Source: Tolypothrix brevis GSE-NOS-MK-07-07A | GTDB lineage: Bacteria > Cyanobacteriota > Cyanobacteriia > Cyanobacteriales > Nostocaceae | DNA length: 64,000 nt | Reading direction: 5' to 3' | NCBI GenBank assembly: GCA_019358985.1 | Contig: JAHHIJ010000014.1 | Coordinates: 87,265-151,264 of the forward strand | Shown here: positions 1 through 11,278 of the stretch, piece after piece | Numbering within the stretch: the first letter of the stretch is position 1 | Layout of the letters: each line of letters opens with the position of its first letter | Position numbers and translations under genes: made by a program | Notes under the pieces: generated by a model | Told to the model about the DNA's origin: nothing | Database searches by the model: none | What the model saw: only the letters and a program-made list of their open reading frames with translations

Positions 1-290
1 AATAATTTAAAATGTTTCAATAAATACAATAGCGATCGCGTCCCTCTTGTTTGGCATTGTACATTGCAAACGAGCGATCGCAATCAGATTAACCTGATTA
101 CCTCTTGCTGCCAAAGATGCAATTAAAATTGTCGGGCAAGTTTTTCTAAAGATTGAATTAAATGCGATTGAATTATTAATTTTTTTAAATTATTAAATTA
201 TTTTAGGGCAGGGGAACCCCGCCCTACTGGATTTGGTGACGAAAATTAGGGATTGGGATGGCGCATTATTACCCAGTCCCTAGTCCTGAA
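1..290. other. AT-rich intergenic region
   Basis: No gene is supported here. It lies downstream of the leftward groEL2 gene. The only structure seen is a short imperfect hairpin at 205-225 (AGGGCAGGGG, two-base loop, CCCCGCCCT). It is not followed by a T-run in the groEL2 direction, so it is not a convincing terminator. Two GCGATCGC-like sites sit near the left edge. Confidence 0.5.
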
Positions 291-2026
<1,736 letters not shown>

Positions 2027-2123
2027 CTGAGGAGGCAGTTCATTTTACAAATAAATCGAAAAAAATTGATTATTATCAGTTCATGCTCATGTCGCTTATT
2101 GGCAGTAATGCTTAAATCGGGAG

Positions 2124-3206
2124 ATGAATTTATACGACTCCCTTCAGTCTATTGGTATAGCTAAACCTAGCGGTTCCGGCTGGTTAGCGGTAGTATTTAC
2201 CTTTCTTTTGGCTTGGCTAGTTACGTGGCGTATGATTCCGACTTTACGCAAGTTTGCCTTGCGGGTCGGTTGGGCTGACCAACCAAACGCACGACGATTA
2301 AATCGAGAACCTTTGCCCAATGCGGGGGGTTTGGCTATCTACACCGGAGTAATCGCCGCACTGGTACTAGCTAGCCTTTTACGCCCAATCGAAGTGCAGA
2401 ACGTATTGGTGCAGGTGCTAACAATTTTACTGGGAGGTTCAATATTAGTTCTTGTCGGCTTCATTGACGATCAGTTCGGCTTACCCCCGTCTGTGAGGAT
2501 GTTTACTCAGATTCTCACCGCATTATTGCTGGTTGCTAATAAAATCAGTATTGATATAAATTTTGGCACACCCTTTGACTCAATTTTGTCAATGTTTTTG
2601 ACGGTGTTTTGGGTAGTAGGAATTACCAACGCTATCAATTTGATGGATGGTATGGATGGTTTGGCAGGAGGAGTCAGCTTTATCACCGCCATGAGTTTGT
2701 TGGCAGTTTCTGCTCAGTTTCCCAATCGGGCAGCCGCAACTTTACTTTTAGCAGCATTGGGGGGGGCGGCGCTGGGCTTTTTGCGTCACAACTTCCACCC
2801 CTCGCGAATCATTATGGGTGATGCCGGGGCATACTTTTTTGGCTATGTGCTAGCGGCAACCAGTATTCTCGGTAAACTCCAAGTAACTACTGTGTTTTCA
2901 CTAGTGCCGACACTCTTATTCTTGCTGTTGCCAGTGCTAGACACCACTCAAGTGGTAATCAAGCGGCTGATGGCAGGGAAAAATCCCATGAGTACCCCCG
3001 GTAAAGACCATTTGCACCACCGCTTGCTAGCTTGGGGTTTATCCCAACGCAACGCTGGGTTTACTTTGTGGTCAATTACCTTGATTTTTAACTTGCTGGC
3101 GATGAGAACACAACATATGAGTTTAGCGGTGATGGTTGCCACCCTCAGCGGCATTATTATCCTTTTAGGCTTTACTCTCTGGCAAAGGATACGAGCGACG
3201 GTGTGA
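2124..3206 (+). CDS. WecA/MraY-type undecaprenyl-phosphate sugar-1-phosphate transferase
   Basis: Membrane glycosyltransferase of family 4 that would transfer a HexNAc-1-phosphate from a UDP-sugar to undecaprenyl phosphate, starting a cell-surface polymer at the inner face of the plasma membrane. 360 residues with about ten hydrophobic helices. Family motifs are visible: GGLAIYTG (68-75), DDQFG (115-119, Mg-binding Asp pair), NAINLMDGMDGL (169-180), GDAGAYFFGY (about 232) and the late His motif HHRLLAWG. It is divergent from groEL2. WecA-like is preferred to MraY because of the DDQFG and HHRLL motifs; the sugar is not deducible. Confidence 0.9.
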   Translation: MNLYDSLQSIGIAKPSGSGWLAVVFTFLLAWLVTWRMIPTLRKFALRVGWADQPNARRLNREPLPNAGGLAIYTGVIAALVLASLLRPIEVQNVLVQVLTILLGGSILVLVGFIDDQFGLPPSVRMFTQILTALLLVANKISIDINFGTPFDSILSMFLTVFWVVGITNAINLMDGMDGLAGGVSFITAMSLLAVSAQFPNRAAATLLLAALGGAALGFLRHNFHPSRIIMGDAGAYFFGYVLAATSILGKLQVTTVFSLVPTLLFLLLPVLDTTQVVIKRLMAGKNPMSTPGKDHLHHRLLAWGLSQRNAGFTLWSITLIFNLLAMRTQHMSLAVMVATLSGIIILLGFTLWQRIRATV

Positions 3207-3338
3207 GGAGTGGGGGACAGGGAGACAAGGGAGACAAGGGGGACAAGGAGAATTCAAAATTTAATACTCTCCCTCTGCCCCCCTGCTCCCTCTGCCCCCC
3301 CTGCTCCCTCTGCTCCCCCTGCTCCCCCTCTTCTTGAA
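3207..3338. repeat. Low-complexity micro-repeat spacer
   Basis: A purine stretch of GGGAGACAAGG-type repeats is followed by a pyrimidine stretch of CCCCCTGCTCCCTCTG-type repeats. Nothing here looks coding. It lies between the convergent ends of the transferase and fabG genes. The same GGGGACAAGG motif recurs inside the gene at 48098-49258. Confidence 0.7.
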
Positions 3339-4136
<798 letters not shown>

Positions 4137-4190
4137 CTAATTATCTTAGGGCGATTCGTGCATGAGACTAACAGCAAATGCTTTTTTTAT

Positions 4191-5387
4191 TCACTCTAGT
4201 ACTTTAACCAATTCCCGGAATAGTAACTTAGCAGCTTTGGCTGATATGCGCGATCGCACTAATCGAACCGGACGCCCCGACGTTTTTTCAGCATCCAACT
4301 GAGCGCCCAACACTGCACCAATCTCATTATCAAGGCGGTTGCGCTTCACCTCGATGCGGGTAAAAACCCACTGCCAGAAGGCGATACGGCATAAATCAGA
4401 ACCACCAACAATCTTAATTTTACTCTTATCGCCTGACGCTTCTTTTGTTGGTGCAAGCCCTAAGGACTTTTGAAATCGGCGTAGTGAAAGGTGGTGTTTA
4501 GTGGGCTTGCCAGAGTTTCGACCCTTCATAATTTTCACTTCTGGCTTGCCATCGATACCGAAGTAATTTTCAATTGGGTAAACTTGGGAAAGGATAATTG
4601 ACTCCAATCGCAAGCCAAAACCAAAGCCTTTAAAAACCTCGCGGTAAAGCGTAAATCTGGAATCGGCTAGTAATTCCTGCAACTCGGTTTCAATGCTATA
4701 TTCTTCTGTTTGCAAGTCACACAACCGTCTGGCGTGATGCCGCACTGTGGAAGTAATGCCCAATCCTACAGAGCTAGAGCGTAAACCTTCATATCGTTTG
4801 CTTTGACGTTCCCCACATAACCAACCCCACAGCAGCGGCACCTCCCCGTTGACTCCACGTTTAGAATTGATATGCGCTACTTCTGGGAACTGCCAAGCCA
4901 GGTCTTGACGCAACCGATTGATGATTGGGCTTTGCACCCGATTGAGATGAGCAAGGCGTAACACCAATTCTCTGATGCGGGTTGTGGTCAAGTCGCGAAT
5001 TTGGACAAAGCGTCTGGGGGAATCGCAATAGTCAAAATAGTAACAGGCGAGTGCCAAAGCATCCGCGTCATCATCTTTATCGGGTAAGCTTAATTGATGT
5101 TCCCGGTAATTCCTCAATTCTTTGTGTCCCACAAGCCTAACCTCGACCCCGGTACGGGCAAGGTGTGTCCCCCAAAGCCTTGAGTAATTTACCCCGGTGG
5201 GTTCCATGATTGCAATATCCGGTTTTAACGCCAGTAGCGCTTTGATTCCTTCACTATTGGCGCTAAATAATTTAAACGGACATTCGTAATAAAATTGACG
5301 TGGGTCGCTTGGCTTACTTTCGAGTAAGCACGCAGAAACTGAGGACTTGCTAACATCAAGTCCCAAAACTCTTTTATTCTGTTGCAT
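4191..5387 (-). CDS. IS110-type DEDD recombinase (transposase)
   Basis: 398 residues counted from MQQNKRVLGL. The N-terminal RuvC-like DEDD domain shows GLDVSK (Asp11), IMEPTG (Glu62) and PDKDDDADALAL (Asp105-Asp109). The C-terminal half carries GLAPTKEASGDKSK, which corresponds to the SG motif that holds the nucleophilic serine in this family. In-frame sequence extends to 5459, but the residues before MQQNK do not resemble the family. IS110 enzymes use a bridge RNA from the element's non-coding end, so the flank at 5388-5670 is of interest. It directly borders the atypical island and may be part of it or an insertion beside it. Confidence 0.82.
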   Translation of the reverse strand: MQQNKRVLGLDVSKSSVSACLLESKPSDPRQFYYECPFKLFSANSEGIKALLALKPDIAIMEPTGVNYSRLWGTHLARTGVEVRLVGHKELRNYREHQLSLPDKDDDADALALACYYFDYCDSPRRFVQIRDLTTTRIRELVLRLAHLNRVQSPIINRLRQDLAWQFPEVAHINSKRGVNGEVPLLWGWLCGERQSKRYEGLRSSSVGLGITSTVRHHARRLCDLQTEEYSIETELQELLADSRFTLYREVFKGFGFGLRLESIILSQVYPIENYFGIDGKPEVKIMKGRNSGKPTKHHLSLRRFQKSLGLAPTKEASGDKSKIKIVGGSDLCRIAFWQWVFTRIEVKRNRLDNEIGAVLGAQLDAEKTSGRPVRLVRSRISAKAAKLLFRELVKVLE

Positions 5388-5670
5388 GGGTGTGGTTGTT
5401 TTTAAAACTCCGTTTAGCCTATGAATCACCCAAAGGCACTTAGCCTGACTCACTCTCAAGGCTGTGTTAAAGGTGTGACTTTAACACTTTAGAAAAGGAA
5501 ACTGCTTTATAGTGCAACAACCGAGCTTATGAATGAAAAAAAGCATTATGCTTGATTCGTAGTAAAAGCCCTAAGTTACTGCACCACTTACAGGCGAATG
5601 ATTTGGACTCGATCCGCGACTCCCAAGTGTGGGAGTTTCGCCGGTGAGTTAGTTCGGCTCATCAGGCGGG
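5388..5670. other. Non-coding region upstream of the IS110-type gene
   Basis: About 280 bases without a gene. It holds a CTCCCA-AGTG-TGGGAG hairpin near 5621-5636 followed by a second GC-rich inverted segment (GCCGGTGAG near GGCTCATCAGGC). This is the expected place for a bridge RNA if the neighbour is a typical IS110 element. It also contains GATTCGTAGTAA at 5554-5565, repeated at 12019-12030. Confidence 0.4.
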
Positions 5671-5988
5671 TTAGAAAGGAATCCCGTTTGCATCCTCAGT
5701 AGTACTTTCAGTTTTGGAGTTGACGGACTCGGATAAAAGTTTGAGGATGCAAGTAGCTAAAAAAGCGCGATCGTAGTGAGGCAATCCGGAGGCAGTCAAT
5801 GCAGCAAGTAATATTTGCACTTCTGGCTTGACGCCTTCACCACAATTGATTTCAGGCAAGACGGACAGCAAGCAACGGGCATAAGCCCTAACTTCTTTAT
5901 GGCTGTGTTTCCCGCCATCATGGTTGTCTGCGATCCGAGATAGGATTTTTTCAAAGCCTTCTGTGTTCCCGTTAAAACCAAAATACAT
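5671..5988 (-). CDS. Small hypothetical protein of the island
   Basis: 105 residues, no recognised family. The start is set at MYFGFNGN because GGAGG lies seven bases before that ATG; 12 more in-frame residues upstream are possible but lack a binding site. The sequence looks soluble and mostly helical, with a Cys-Leu-Leu-Ser segment and a Ser/Thr-rich acidic tail. It sits 28 bases after the ATPase gene on the same strand and is probably co-transcribed with it. Confidence 0.6.
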   Translation of the reverse strand: MYFGFNGNTEGFEKILSRIADNHDGGKHSHKEVRAYARCLLSVLPEINCGEGVKPEVQILLAALTASGLPHYDRAFLATCILKLLSESVNSKTESTTEDANGIPF

Positions 5989-6016
5989 TGTTGCCTCCAG
6001 GCTCACGCACGAAATT

Positions 6017-7177
6017 TTACCCAAATTCCCGCCGCAGTTTCTCCAAAACGGTTTTACCTTCCGAGTAACGTTTACCGGTGAAACCGAGAATCTCCGTCAC
6101 GATGGCACTGTCGGATTTTTCGGTTCCAAGTCGCTGGATTACCCGCCAAAGTAGCTCGTCATTGCTCGAATAATTTACGATAAAATCGGCTCCAGGAGCG
6201 GTTTTGAGGGCATTTTCATCCCCTTTTTTGTCTTGGATCACGTTGTTACTGCTTGGTGGTAGTATGGTTGAACTATAACGAGATGCTGCTGACTTCATTT
6301 CCCTGTAATTTGGAAGTTTACAGGGACTATCATCAAGCAAACAATGGGAGCGGTCTTGTTTTAGCCAGTCAACAAGAGCGTTATTTTTCAAGGATTTAGC
6401 GTGTGCTTGAGCTTTTTTACCAAGTCTGATTCGGTAAAAAGCGTCTGCTAAATCTGACTTACCCTCAAGTCCCCAAGCGGCAACGCGATCGTACTGGGAT
6501 AGTAAAACCGTGAACCGTCGTGCTTTGCGTCCCCTCCTGGCGTGACGCTCTAGCCATTCACCCGACGAAGGGACTTTAGAAACTAGCTCTGGGTATTCCT
6601 CCACAATAATCACCCGTTCTGTACCCTCCAACGCCCCATCACCGCGTTCGTTGCGGGTCTTCATTTGGTTAGATAAATCTTCTAAATCTTCCAACATCCC
6701 CCGCTCGATCGCCGTCCAATTTTCACCTTTACCAATCACCTCAAGTCCTAGCCAGTCTGTCGGTGTTCCCTCGCATTCGTATACTTTGACACCTCCACCA
6801 ACGGTATAAGCCAAGTATTGCGCGATCGTACTTTTCCCTGTCCCCATCTCCCCAATCACCATTACTTGCTTGCCTTCAGTGGCGGCAACGATATCTGCAA
6901 TGATGTCAAACTCTTCTGTAACAGTCGTTGCAGACACATCGATGATATTTTGAACCGCTGCGCCCATGTAGGGCAGTTGGTCGTAAACTTTCAGCAATTG
7001 CAACGTGGTTTGACGTGTCATTTCTGCTACATTAATTGTCACTTTACAGACGACTGTTATGGTGTGAAGTCCAAACAGCCAACCCGATAAAAGGACTCTC
7101 CCGGTTCCCCAAAGTACATATCTTGCCATAGATGAGGGGGAGGGTAGTTGCATCGGCACCCAATAATTATCTGCCAT
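6017..7177 (-). CDS. P-loop ATPase of a mobile element, membrane-anchored
   Basis: 386 residues from MADNYWVPMQ, chosen because AGAAGGGG precedes this ATG. A hydrophobic helix lies at 20-45. Then come Walker A GEMGTGKST (109-117) and a Walker B-like RVIIVEEYPE (188-197) ending in two glutamates, typical of HerA/FtsK-like DNA pumps. An arginine-rich ERHARRGRKARR segment follows, and a C-terminal helical, winged-helix-like part ends in VLEKLRREFG. Candidate roles are DNA translocation, packaging or conjugative transfer for the island; the substrate is not deducible. It is transcribed away from the structural-looking genes at 8-12 kb. Confidence 0.65.
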   Translation of the reverse strand: MADNYWVPMQLPSPSSMARYVLWGTGRVLLSGWLFGLHTITVVCKVTINVAEMTRQTTLQLLKVYDQLPYMGAAVQNIIDVSATTVTEEFDIIADIVAATEGKQVMVIGEMGTGKSTIAQYLAYTVGGGVKVYECEGTPTDWLGLEVIGKGENWTAIERGMLEDLEDLSNQMKTRNERGDGALEGTERVIIVEEYPELVSKVPSSGEWLERHARRGRKARRFTVLLSQYDRVAAWGLEGKSDLADAFYRIRLGKKAQAHAKSLKNNALVDWLKQDRSHCLLDDSPCKLPNYREMKSAASRYSSTILPPSSNNVIQDKKGDENALKTAPGADFIVNYSSNDELLWRVIQRLGTEKSDSAIVTEILGFTGKRYSEGKTVLEKLRREFG

Positions 7178-7372
7178 AAAGCACCCCTTCTTTAAAGCTT
7201 TGGAAATCGTTACGACACTGTGAAAGTGCTGTTTGTGACTCGATATTTTTGCCGTATACCCAGATGGCGACGACAAACGCCGCCATTCCTAAAACTAAAA
7301 AGCCCCCCAAAACTTACTAGCAATGGGTGGCTTCAACAAAATTGAAAACAATACAATAATCCTCTTAATAAT

Positions 7373-7546
7373 ATGCCGAAAACCAACAATAAATCAAGTG
7401 GGCAGTGGACAGATAAGTACGATGCATACTGTTTAGAGCATGGACTAACACCGTCTGCCAAACTCCTCTGGCAGTGGCTCGTATATCAGGGTGAAAACCA
7501 AGAACTAGAGCCTGAATTAAAAGAAGAGTTCTACTGCGAAAATTGA
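7373..7546 (+). pseudogene. N-terminal fragment of a mobile-element-associated protein
   Basis: An open frame of 57 codons from ATG 7373 to TGA 7544-7546. The sequence PSAKLLWQWLV followed by an acidic stretch ending in LKEEF resembles, from memory, the start of a longer conserved cyanobacterial protein that continues well beyond this point. Here it stops where the antisense integrase fragment begins, so it looks truncated by a rearrangement near 7545. Confidence 0.45.
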
Positions 7547-7739
7547 TGCAATCTCTGGCTACCCCGTCCTGTAGGTAGCAATCCTCTACACGCAGTTGAA
7601 CCAAAGCACCCCAACGCTCGCCGGTGTACCAAGCAAGATCCAAAAGTAGTCTGTATTTTTTACTTTTAATTTGCTTGCGGATTTTAGAATAGTCCTCATT
7701 GGACAATAAACACGCTTGTCCATGTCTGTAAATTTTCAA
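7538..7739 (-). pseudogene. Truncated tyrosine recombinase (integrase) fragment
   Basis: Read from ATG 7739, about 67 residues resemble the start of a phage-type integrase catalytic domain: LLLDLAWYTGERWGALVQLR has the first catalytic Arg (residue 42) in the usual TGxR context. Beyond about 7538 the frame reads antisense through the 57-codon fragment, so the rest of the domain, including the HxxR and Tyr motifs, is missing. The two fragments meet tail to tail, which points to a deletion junction. The recombinase cannot be active. Confidence 0.6.
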
Positions 7740-7958
7740 TTATTTTTCCTTCTTTATTACTTCCGGTTTAAACTATCGCAATGGTTAAGCCGGAATATTT
7801 ATATATTTAACTATTAACTAAACACGGCTCTAATGTAACCAGTGTCTACGTTACAAGCCATCAGTAAATATTCTGGATGTACATAGAACCGGAATATTTA
7901 CGCTTACGAATAATTAAAATACAACAGAATTGTTAATACTAAAAAAATTACTTTTAAT
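7740..7958. promoter_or_regulatory. AT-rich spacer with a direct repeat before the island operon
   Basis: Non-coding. The 12-mer CCGGAATATTTA occurs twice (7790-7801 and 7889-7900), 99 bases apart, just upstream of the rightward gene run. It could be a binding site for an element regulator or a replication protein; two copies are too few to call iterons. Confidence 0.35.
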
Positions 7959-8267
7959 ATGACTGCTTTAAACCCAGCTACAGATATTCCCAGCAATATT
8001 GGCACCTTAGAAAAACTAGCTGTATGGACTGCAAATGTTTTAAGTTCTTTAAATTTAACAACTACGGCACTTGAGGCAGCCGGATATAATCAGCGCGTAG
8101 CGCAAAGCGGTGTTTTTTATGTGGAGGTTGATAATAAGCATCGTTCGCTTATAAGGCTATCAATCCCAATTAGCCCCGAACATTTAGCCGGTGCAAATAA
8201 TGTTTGGGTTTATGCACAACCCTTATCCGATGCAATAATACCCGCAAGCTTTAAGACTGCTGCTTAA
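7959..8267 (+). CDS. Small hypothetical protein, first gene of the island operon
   Basis: 102 residues, no recognised family. The N-terminal half is Ala/Leu/Thr-rich and probably helical; the C-terminal half alternates polar and hydrophobic residues. There is no signal peptide or membrane segment. Its stop overlaps the next start as TAATG, so translation of the large Asn-Pro-repeat protein is probably coupled to it. Confidence 0.6.
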   Translation: MTALNPATDIPSNIGTLEKLAVWTANVLSSLNLTTTALEAAGYNQRVAQSGVFYVEVDNKHRSLIRLSIPISPEHLAGANNVWVYAQPLSDAIIPASFKTAA

Positions 8268-10831
8268 TGTTTGAGCAGCAAGAGCCATTTAAACCGCAAG
8301 TACCCGGCTTTGATTTTGGCTTTCAAGAACCGGATATAAAATCAAAAACTGGTTCCCAAAATTTTGATTTTGATCCAGGGGGACAAATGAGCGCGCCTTT
8401 AAAAAGCGCGGCACCTCCTGGTGGATCTGGTGCAACTCTTGAATCAATAAATTTTGATCAGACTGTACGTGACTACGTACTTAAACAACAGCAAGTAAAT
8501 GAAGCGTTAAAACAACAAAAAGTCATTGACGACCTTTATCAAAAGGTTGTTGGCGATGCGTTACCTAGAGAAGCCACAATAGCACCTCCTGATAATTTTG
8601 ATTTGACGGCGAAGCCGATGAAAAACATCACGCCGCCAGAAGATTTAGAAGAAATTATCAAGATTCGGGAGCAACTGCTAAAAAAAACACAGCCACTTTC
8701 CAAAACACCACCGCCAACGGTCAATGTTTACGACGTTGCACCACCTAGTGGATACCCAGGAGCAAAACCCGGTTACAAGACAATCCCAAATCCGGGCACT
8801 GATACGAGCAAAGTTGCTGAGTTTCGACCAAATAAAAACGCTTTTAATCCTCGCCCTTCACCAGCACCGGCACCAATTAGTAAGCCTGTTCCGCCTCCGC
8901 CATCTCCAAAAGCTTATTTTCCCCCTCCTGCGAATACTCCCTTACCAAAACCTGCAAAGTTTCCTAAATCTGGTTTAGGAGGTGCAGGAATTGGTGCGGT
9001 TCTTGATTTTGCCGCAAGGGTTGCAACTGGTCAAGCTCCCCAAAAAGCTGCTTACGGTGCGGCTGGTGGGGTGGCTGGGTCTATTATTGGCGCTGCAATT
9101 GCTGGTCCGATAGGTGGAGTTCTTGGGGGCTTTGTTGGCGGTGCAATCGCTGATTATATCTTTGATGTTGCCTTTCCTCCCACATTTGATTACACGCCAA
9201 ATCCGGTATCCCTTAAAAGAGTTTGGGGAGGTAAAGATTATGTTGTTTACCGAATTAAGTGGACGGTTAGCTTTGACAATTTTGATCGTCATGGCAACCC
9301 TTATACGCAAACCGCAAACATGGATCGGTTTGTGTGGGGTCCAATCCAAGGTTACACGGAAAGCAATATCCCTAAAATCAGTTACGACTCAAATCATAGC
9401 TTAGGGTATGGACCAGTTATTTTTTGTGGTGGCGAATGGGGCGGACCTGAGGAAATAAAGCGCCCATCCACAAACGCTGATTTTATTTGGGCTTTTACTT
9501 TCTATGATTACCCAGTTGATTTTAAATACAGAATCAACATTATTTCTATTGAACGACAAGACGGGCAAAGTGACGATCCTTATCCCTCACCTTATCCAAA
9601 TCCTAACCCCAACCCAAATCCTAACCCCAACCCGAACCCGAACCCAAATCCCAACCCAAATCCCAACCCAAATCCCAACCCCAACCCCAACCCGAACCCG
9701 AATCCCAACCCAAATCCCAACCCAAATCCCAACCCGAATCCCAACCCAAATCCCAACCCGAACCCGAATCCCAACCCAAATCCCAACCCAAATCCCAACC
9801 CGAACCCAAATCCCAACCCGAACCCAAATCCCAACCCAAATCCCAACCCAAATCCCAACCCAAATCCCAACCCGAATCCCAACCCAAATCCAAACCCAAA
9901 TCCAAACCCGAATCCAAACCCGAATCCAAACCCGAATCCAAACCCAAATCCGAATCCCAACCCGAATCCAAACCCAAATAAAAAACCTAATCCCTTACCT
10001 TTTTTCCCTCCTTTTCAAATTCCAATACCGCCATCAGCACCAACTCCAAGCCCAAAGCCTACCCCAACACCAAATAAAACACCAGCGCCATTACCTTTTT
10101 TTCCCCCTATTCCTATGAAATTGCCCGAACCGGGAACATTGCCGACACCAAAACCTTCAGGCTCATGTTCTGACAATCCTTGTAGTTCAAAACTTTCTGA
10201 TGACCTTGATGATGTTAAAAACAAGATTCAATTTGTAGATATTCAAGTAAAAGTTTTTAAAGAGTGTAAAGATGGAAAACCTACTTTTGACACCCAAACA
10301 ATAACAACACTTGCAGGACTAGTTACCCAAGAACAATTAAAATTTGCTCGAATTGCAGCAATTGAAGGTTTGCAATGCCAAAACAACTGCATTGCAACTG
10401 TCCCTGAATGGTGGCAAGTACGTCTAGAAGGACAACGACCGCAATTAATTTTTGTATTTGCTGAAAAAAAAGAAGATGGCACACTTGGCAATGACTATTA
10501 CTCTATTACAATTCCACATCCAAAAAGTGATAAACCGCCGGAAGAATCACCCTTGCAACCTTATAAAAAAGGTAGTTGGGAAGGAATTTTAACCCTTAAA
10601 GATAACAGTAAAGTGATTATCAACGCATTTGATAAAGATGCGGCTGAAGCAGTTTTAAAAGAAATATCTAAACTAATTGATCCAAAAATGCTTGAAGGGT
10701 CTTTCCAAAAAATAGGGCAAAGGAAAGGTCAAAAGCTAAAAGAAATTAAAGTGCAAGTTATTCGTGCAGACTATTATCCCGAAGGGACTAAAGACATGAA
10801 ACCAAAATGGGTTAAAAATTTACGGAAGTAA
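8267..10831 (+). CDS. 854-residue protein with glycine zipper and Asn-Pro repeat tract
   Basis: Function unknown. Order of segments: a polar, Pro/Gln-rich N-terminus (1-230); a glycine-zipper-like hydrophobic stretch (about 233-302, with GAAGGVAGSIIGAAIAG) that could insert in or cross a membrane; a beta-rich domain (about 305-440) with many aromatic residues; a tract of some 60 Asn-Pro dipeptides (about 443-572); Pro-rich linkers; then a C-terminal domain with a CSDNPCSS and CQNNC cysteine set. The architecture fits a surface, fibre or adsorption protein with a long stiff linker. There is no classical N-terminal signal peptide. It follows the 102-residue gene with a one-base overlap. Confidence 0.75.
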   Translation: MFEQQEPFKPQVPGFDFGFQEPDIKSKTGSQNFDFDPGGQMSAPLKSAAPPGGSGATLESINFDQTVRDYVLKQQQVNEALKQQKVIDDLYQKVVGDALPREATIAPPDNFDLTAKPMKNITPPEDLEEIIKIREQLLKKTQPLSKTPPPTVNVYDVAPPSGYPGAKPGYKTIPNPGTDTSKVAEFRPNKNAFNPRPSPAPAPISKPVPPPPSPKAYFPPPANTPLPKPAKFPKSGLGGAGIGAVLDFAARVATGQAPQKAAYGAAGGVAGSIIGAAIAGPIGGVLGGFVGGAIADYIFDVAFPPTFDYTPNPVSLKRVWGGKDYVVYRIKWTVSFDNFDRHGNPYTQTANMDRFVWGPIQGYTESNIPKISYDSNHSLGYGPVIFCGGEWGGPEEIKRPSTNADFIWAFTFYDYPVDFKYRINIISIERQDGQSDDPYPSPYPNPNPNPNPNPNPNPNPNPNPNPNPNPNPNPNPNPNPNPNPNPNPNPNPNPNPNPNPNPNPNPNPNPNPNPNPNPNPNPNPNPNPNPNPNPNPNPNPNPNPNPNPNPNPNPNPNPNPNPNPNPNPNPNKKPNPLPFFPPFQIPIPPSAPTPSPKPTPTPNKTPAPLPFFPPIPMKLPEPGTLPTPKPSGSCSDNPCSSKLSDDLDDVKNKIQFVDIQVKVFKECKDGKPTFDTQTITTLAGLVTQEQLKFARIAAIEGLQCQNNCIATVPEWWQVRLEGQRPQLIFVFAEKKEDGTLGNDYYSITIPHPKSDKPPEESPLQPYKKGSWEGILTLKDNSKVIINAFDKDAAEAVLKEISKLIDPKMLEGSFQKIGQRKGQKLKEIKVQVIRADYYPEGTKDMKPKWVKNLRK
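9592..9980 (+). repeat. Hexanucleotide tract encoding Asn-Pro repeats
   Basis: About 390 bases of imperfect AAYCCN hexamers, often pairing as AACCCAAATCCC dodecamers, inside the 854-residue gene. The third codon positions vary (CCC, CCA, CCG, CCT), so selection at the protein level is likely. Copy number should change by slippage. The strong strand asymmetry gives long spurious open frames on other frames. Confidence 0.9.
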
Positions 10832-10941
10832 TAATTTCAACACCTAGCGGAAACAATTATCTTGCGGGGTCTTAACCCCCCCGGTCAAAAAACCTTCAAA
10901 AGTAAGCATAAAGTTAACTAAGTAACTTTCAATAAATTGCT

Positions 10942-11277
10942 ATGGCAGATAAAAAGGTTGCCCATGTTGTTACCATCGAAGGTAAAAAGTACGTGGCACT
11001 ACTCCCAGACATTTATAGCGATATTAAATCTGTAGTAGGTATTGAGAAAGCACCGTCTCCTGATAATACTAACTACGCTGGCAAGGTAAATATCTCAACT
11101 TATATCCAGCAAGGCGACATAGTTCGCATTCGATGCAGACTTGAGAATAAAAAAATTAGAAACGTTATTTGCGTTGCTGAAAAGTTTGCTAGTGCAATGG
11201 GTGGATTATTAAGCAAGAAAATTGGCGGCGTTGATGTCAGAACTACCAACATTCAACGACGCATGAGGTTAGGATAA
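10942..11277 (+). CDS. Island small protein A, paralogue of the next gene
   Basis: 111 residues, unknown family. It shares a pattern with the following protein: I/LK-[SA]-V-x-GIEK near residue 35, a central G-x-I-V/W-R-I segment, then a K-x-A-x-x-[MV]-[GF] stretch and an Arg-rich end (RRMRLG). It is basic and predicted soluble. Genes A and B are separated by one base, suggesting tandem duplication and co-translation. In a phage-like element such tandem paralogues could be minor structural or DNA-binding proteins; this is inference only. Confidence 0.65.
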   Translation: MADKKVAHVVTIEGKKYVALLPDIYSDIKSVVGIEKAPSPDNTNYAGKVNISTYIQQGDIVRIRCRLENKKIRNVICVAEKFASAMGGLLSKKIGGVDVRTTNIQRRMRLG

Positions 11278-11278
11278 A

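Noticed and set aside
5580..5665. Possible tRNA-like fold upstream of the island
   Set aside because: Hairpins are present but no convincing TPsiC arm (GTTCRANNC) or acceptor pairing could be found.
9592..10118. Long repeat-rich frames on both strands (Thr-Gln-Ile, Gly-Phe and Gly-Leu-Asp types)
   Set aside because: They are alternative readings of the Asn-Pro hexamer tract; only the 854-residue frame continues with normal sequence on both sides.
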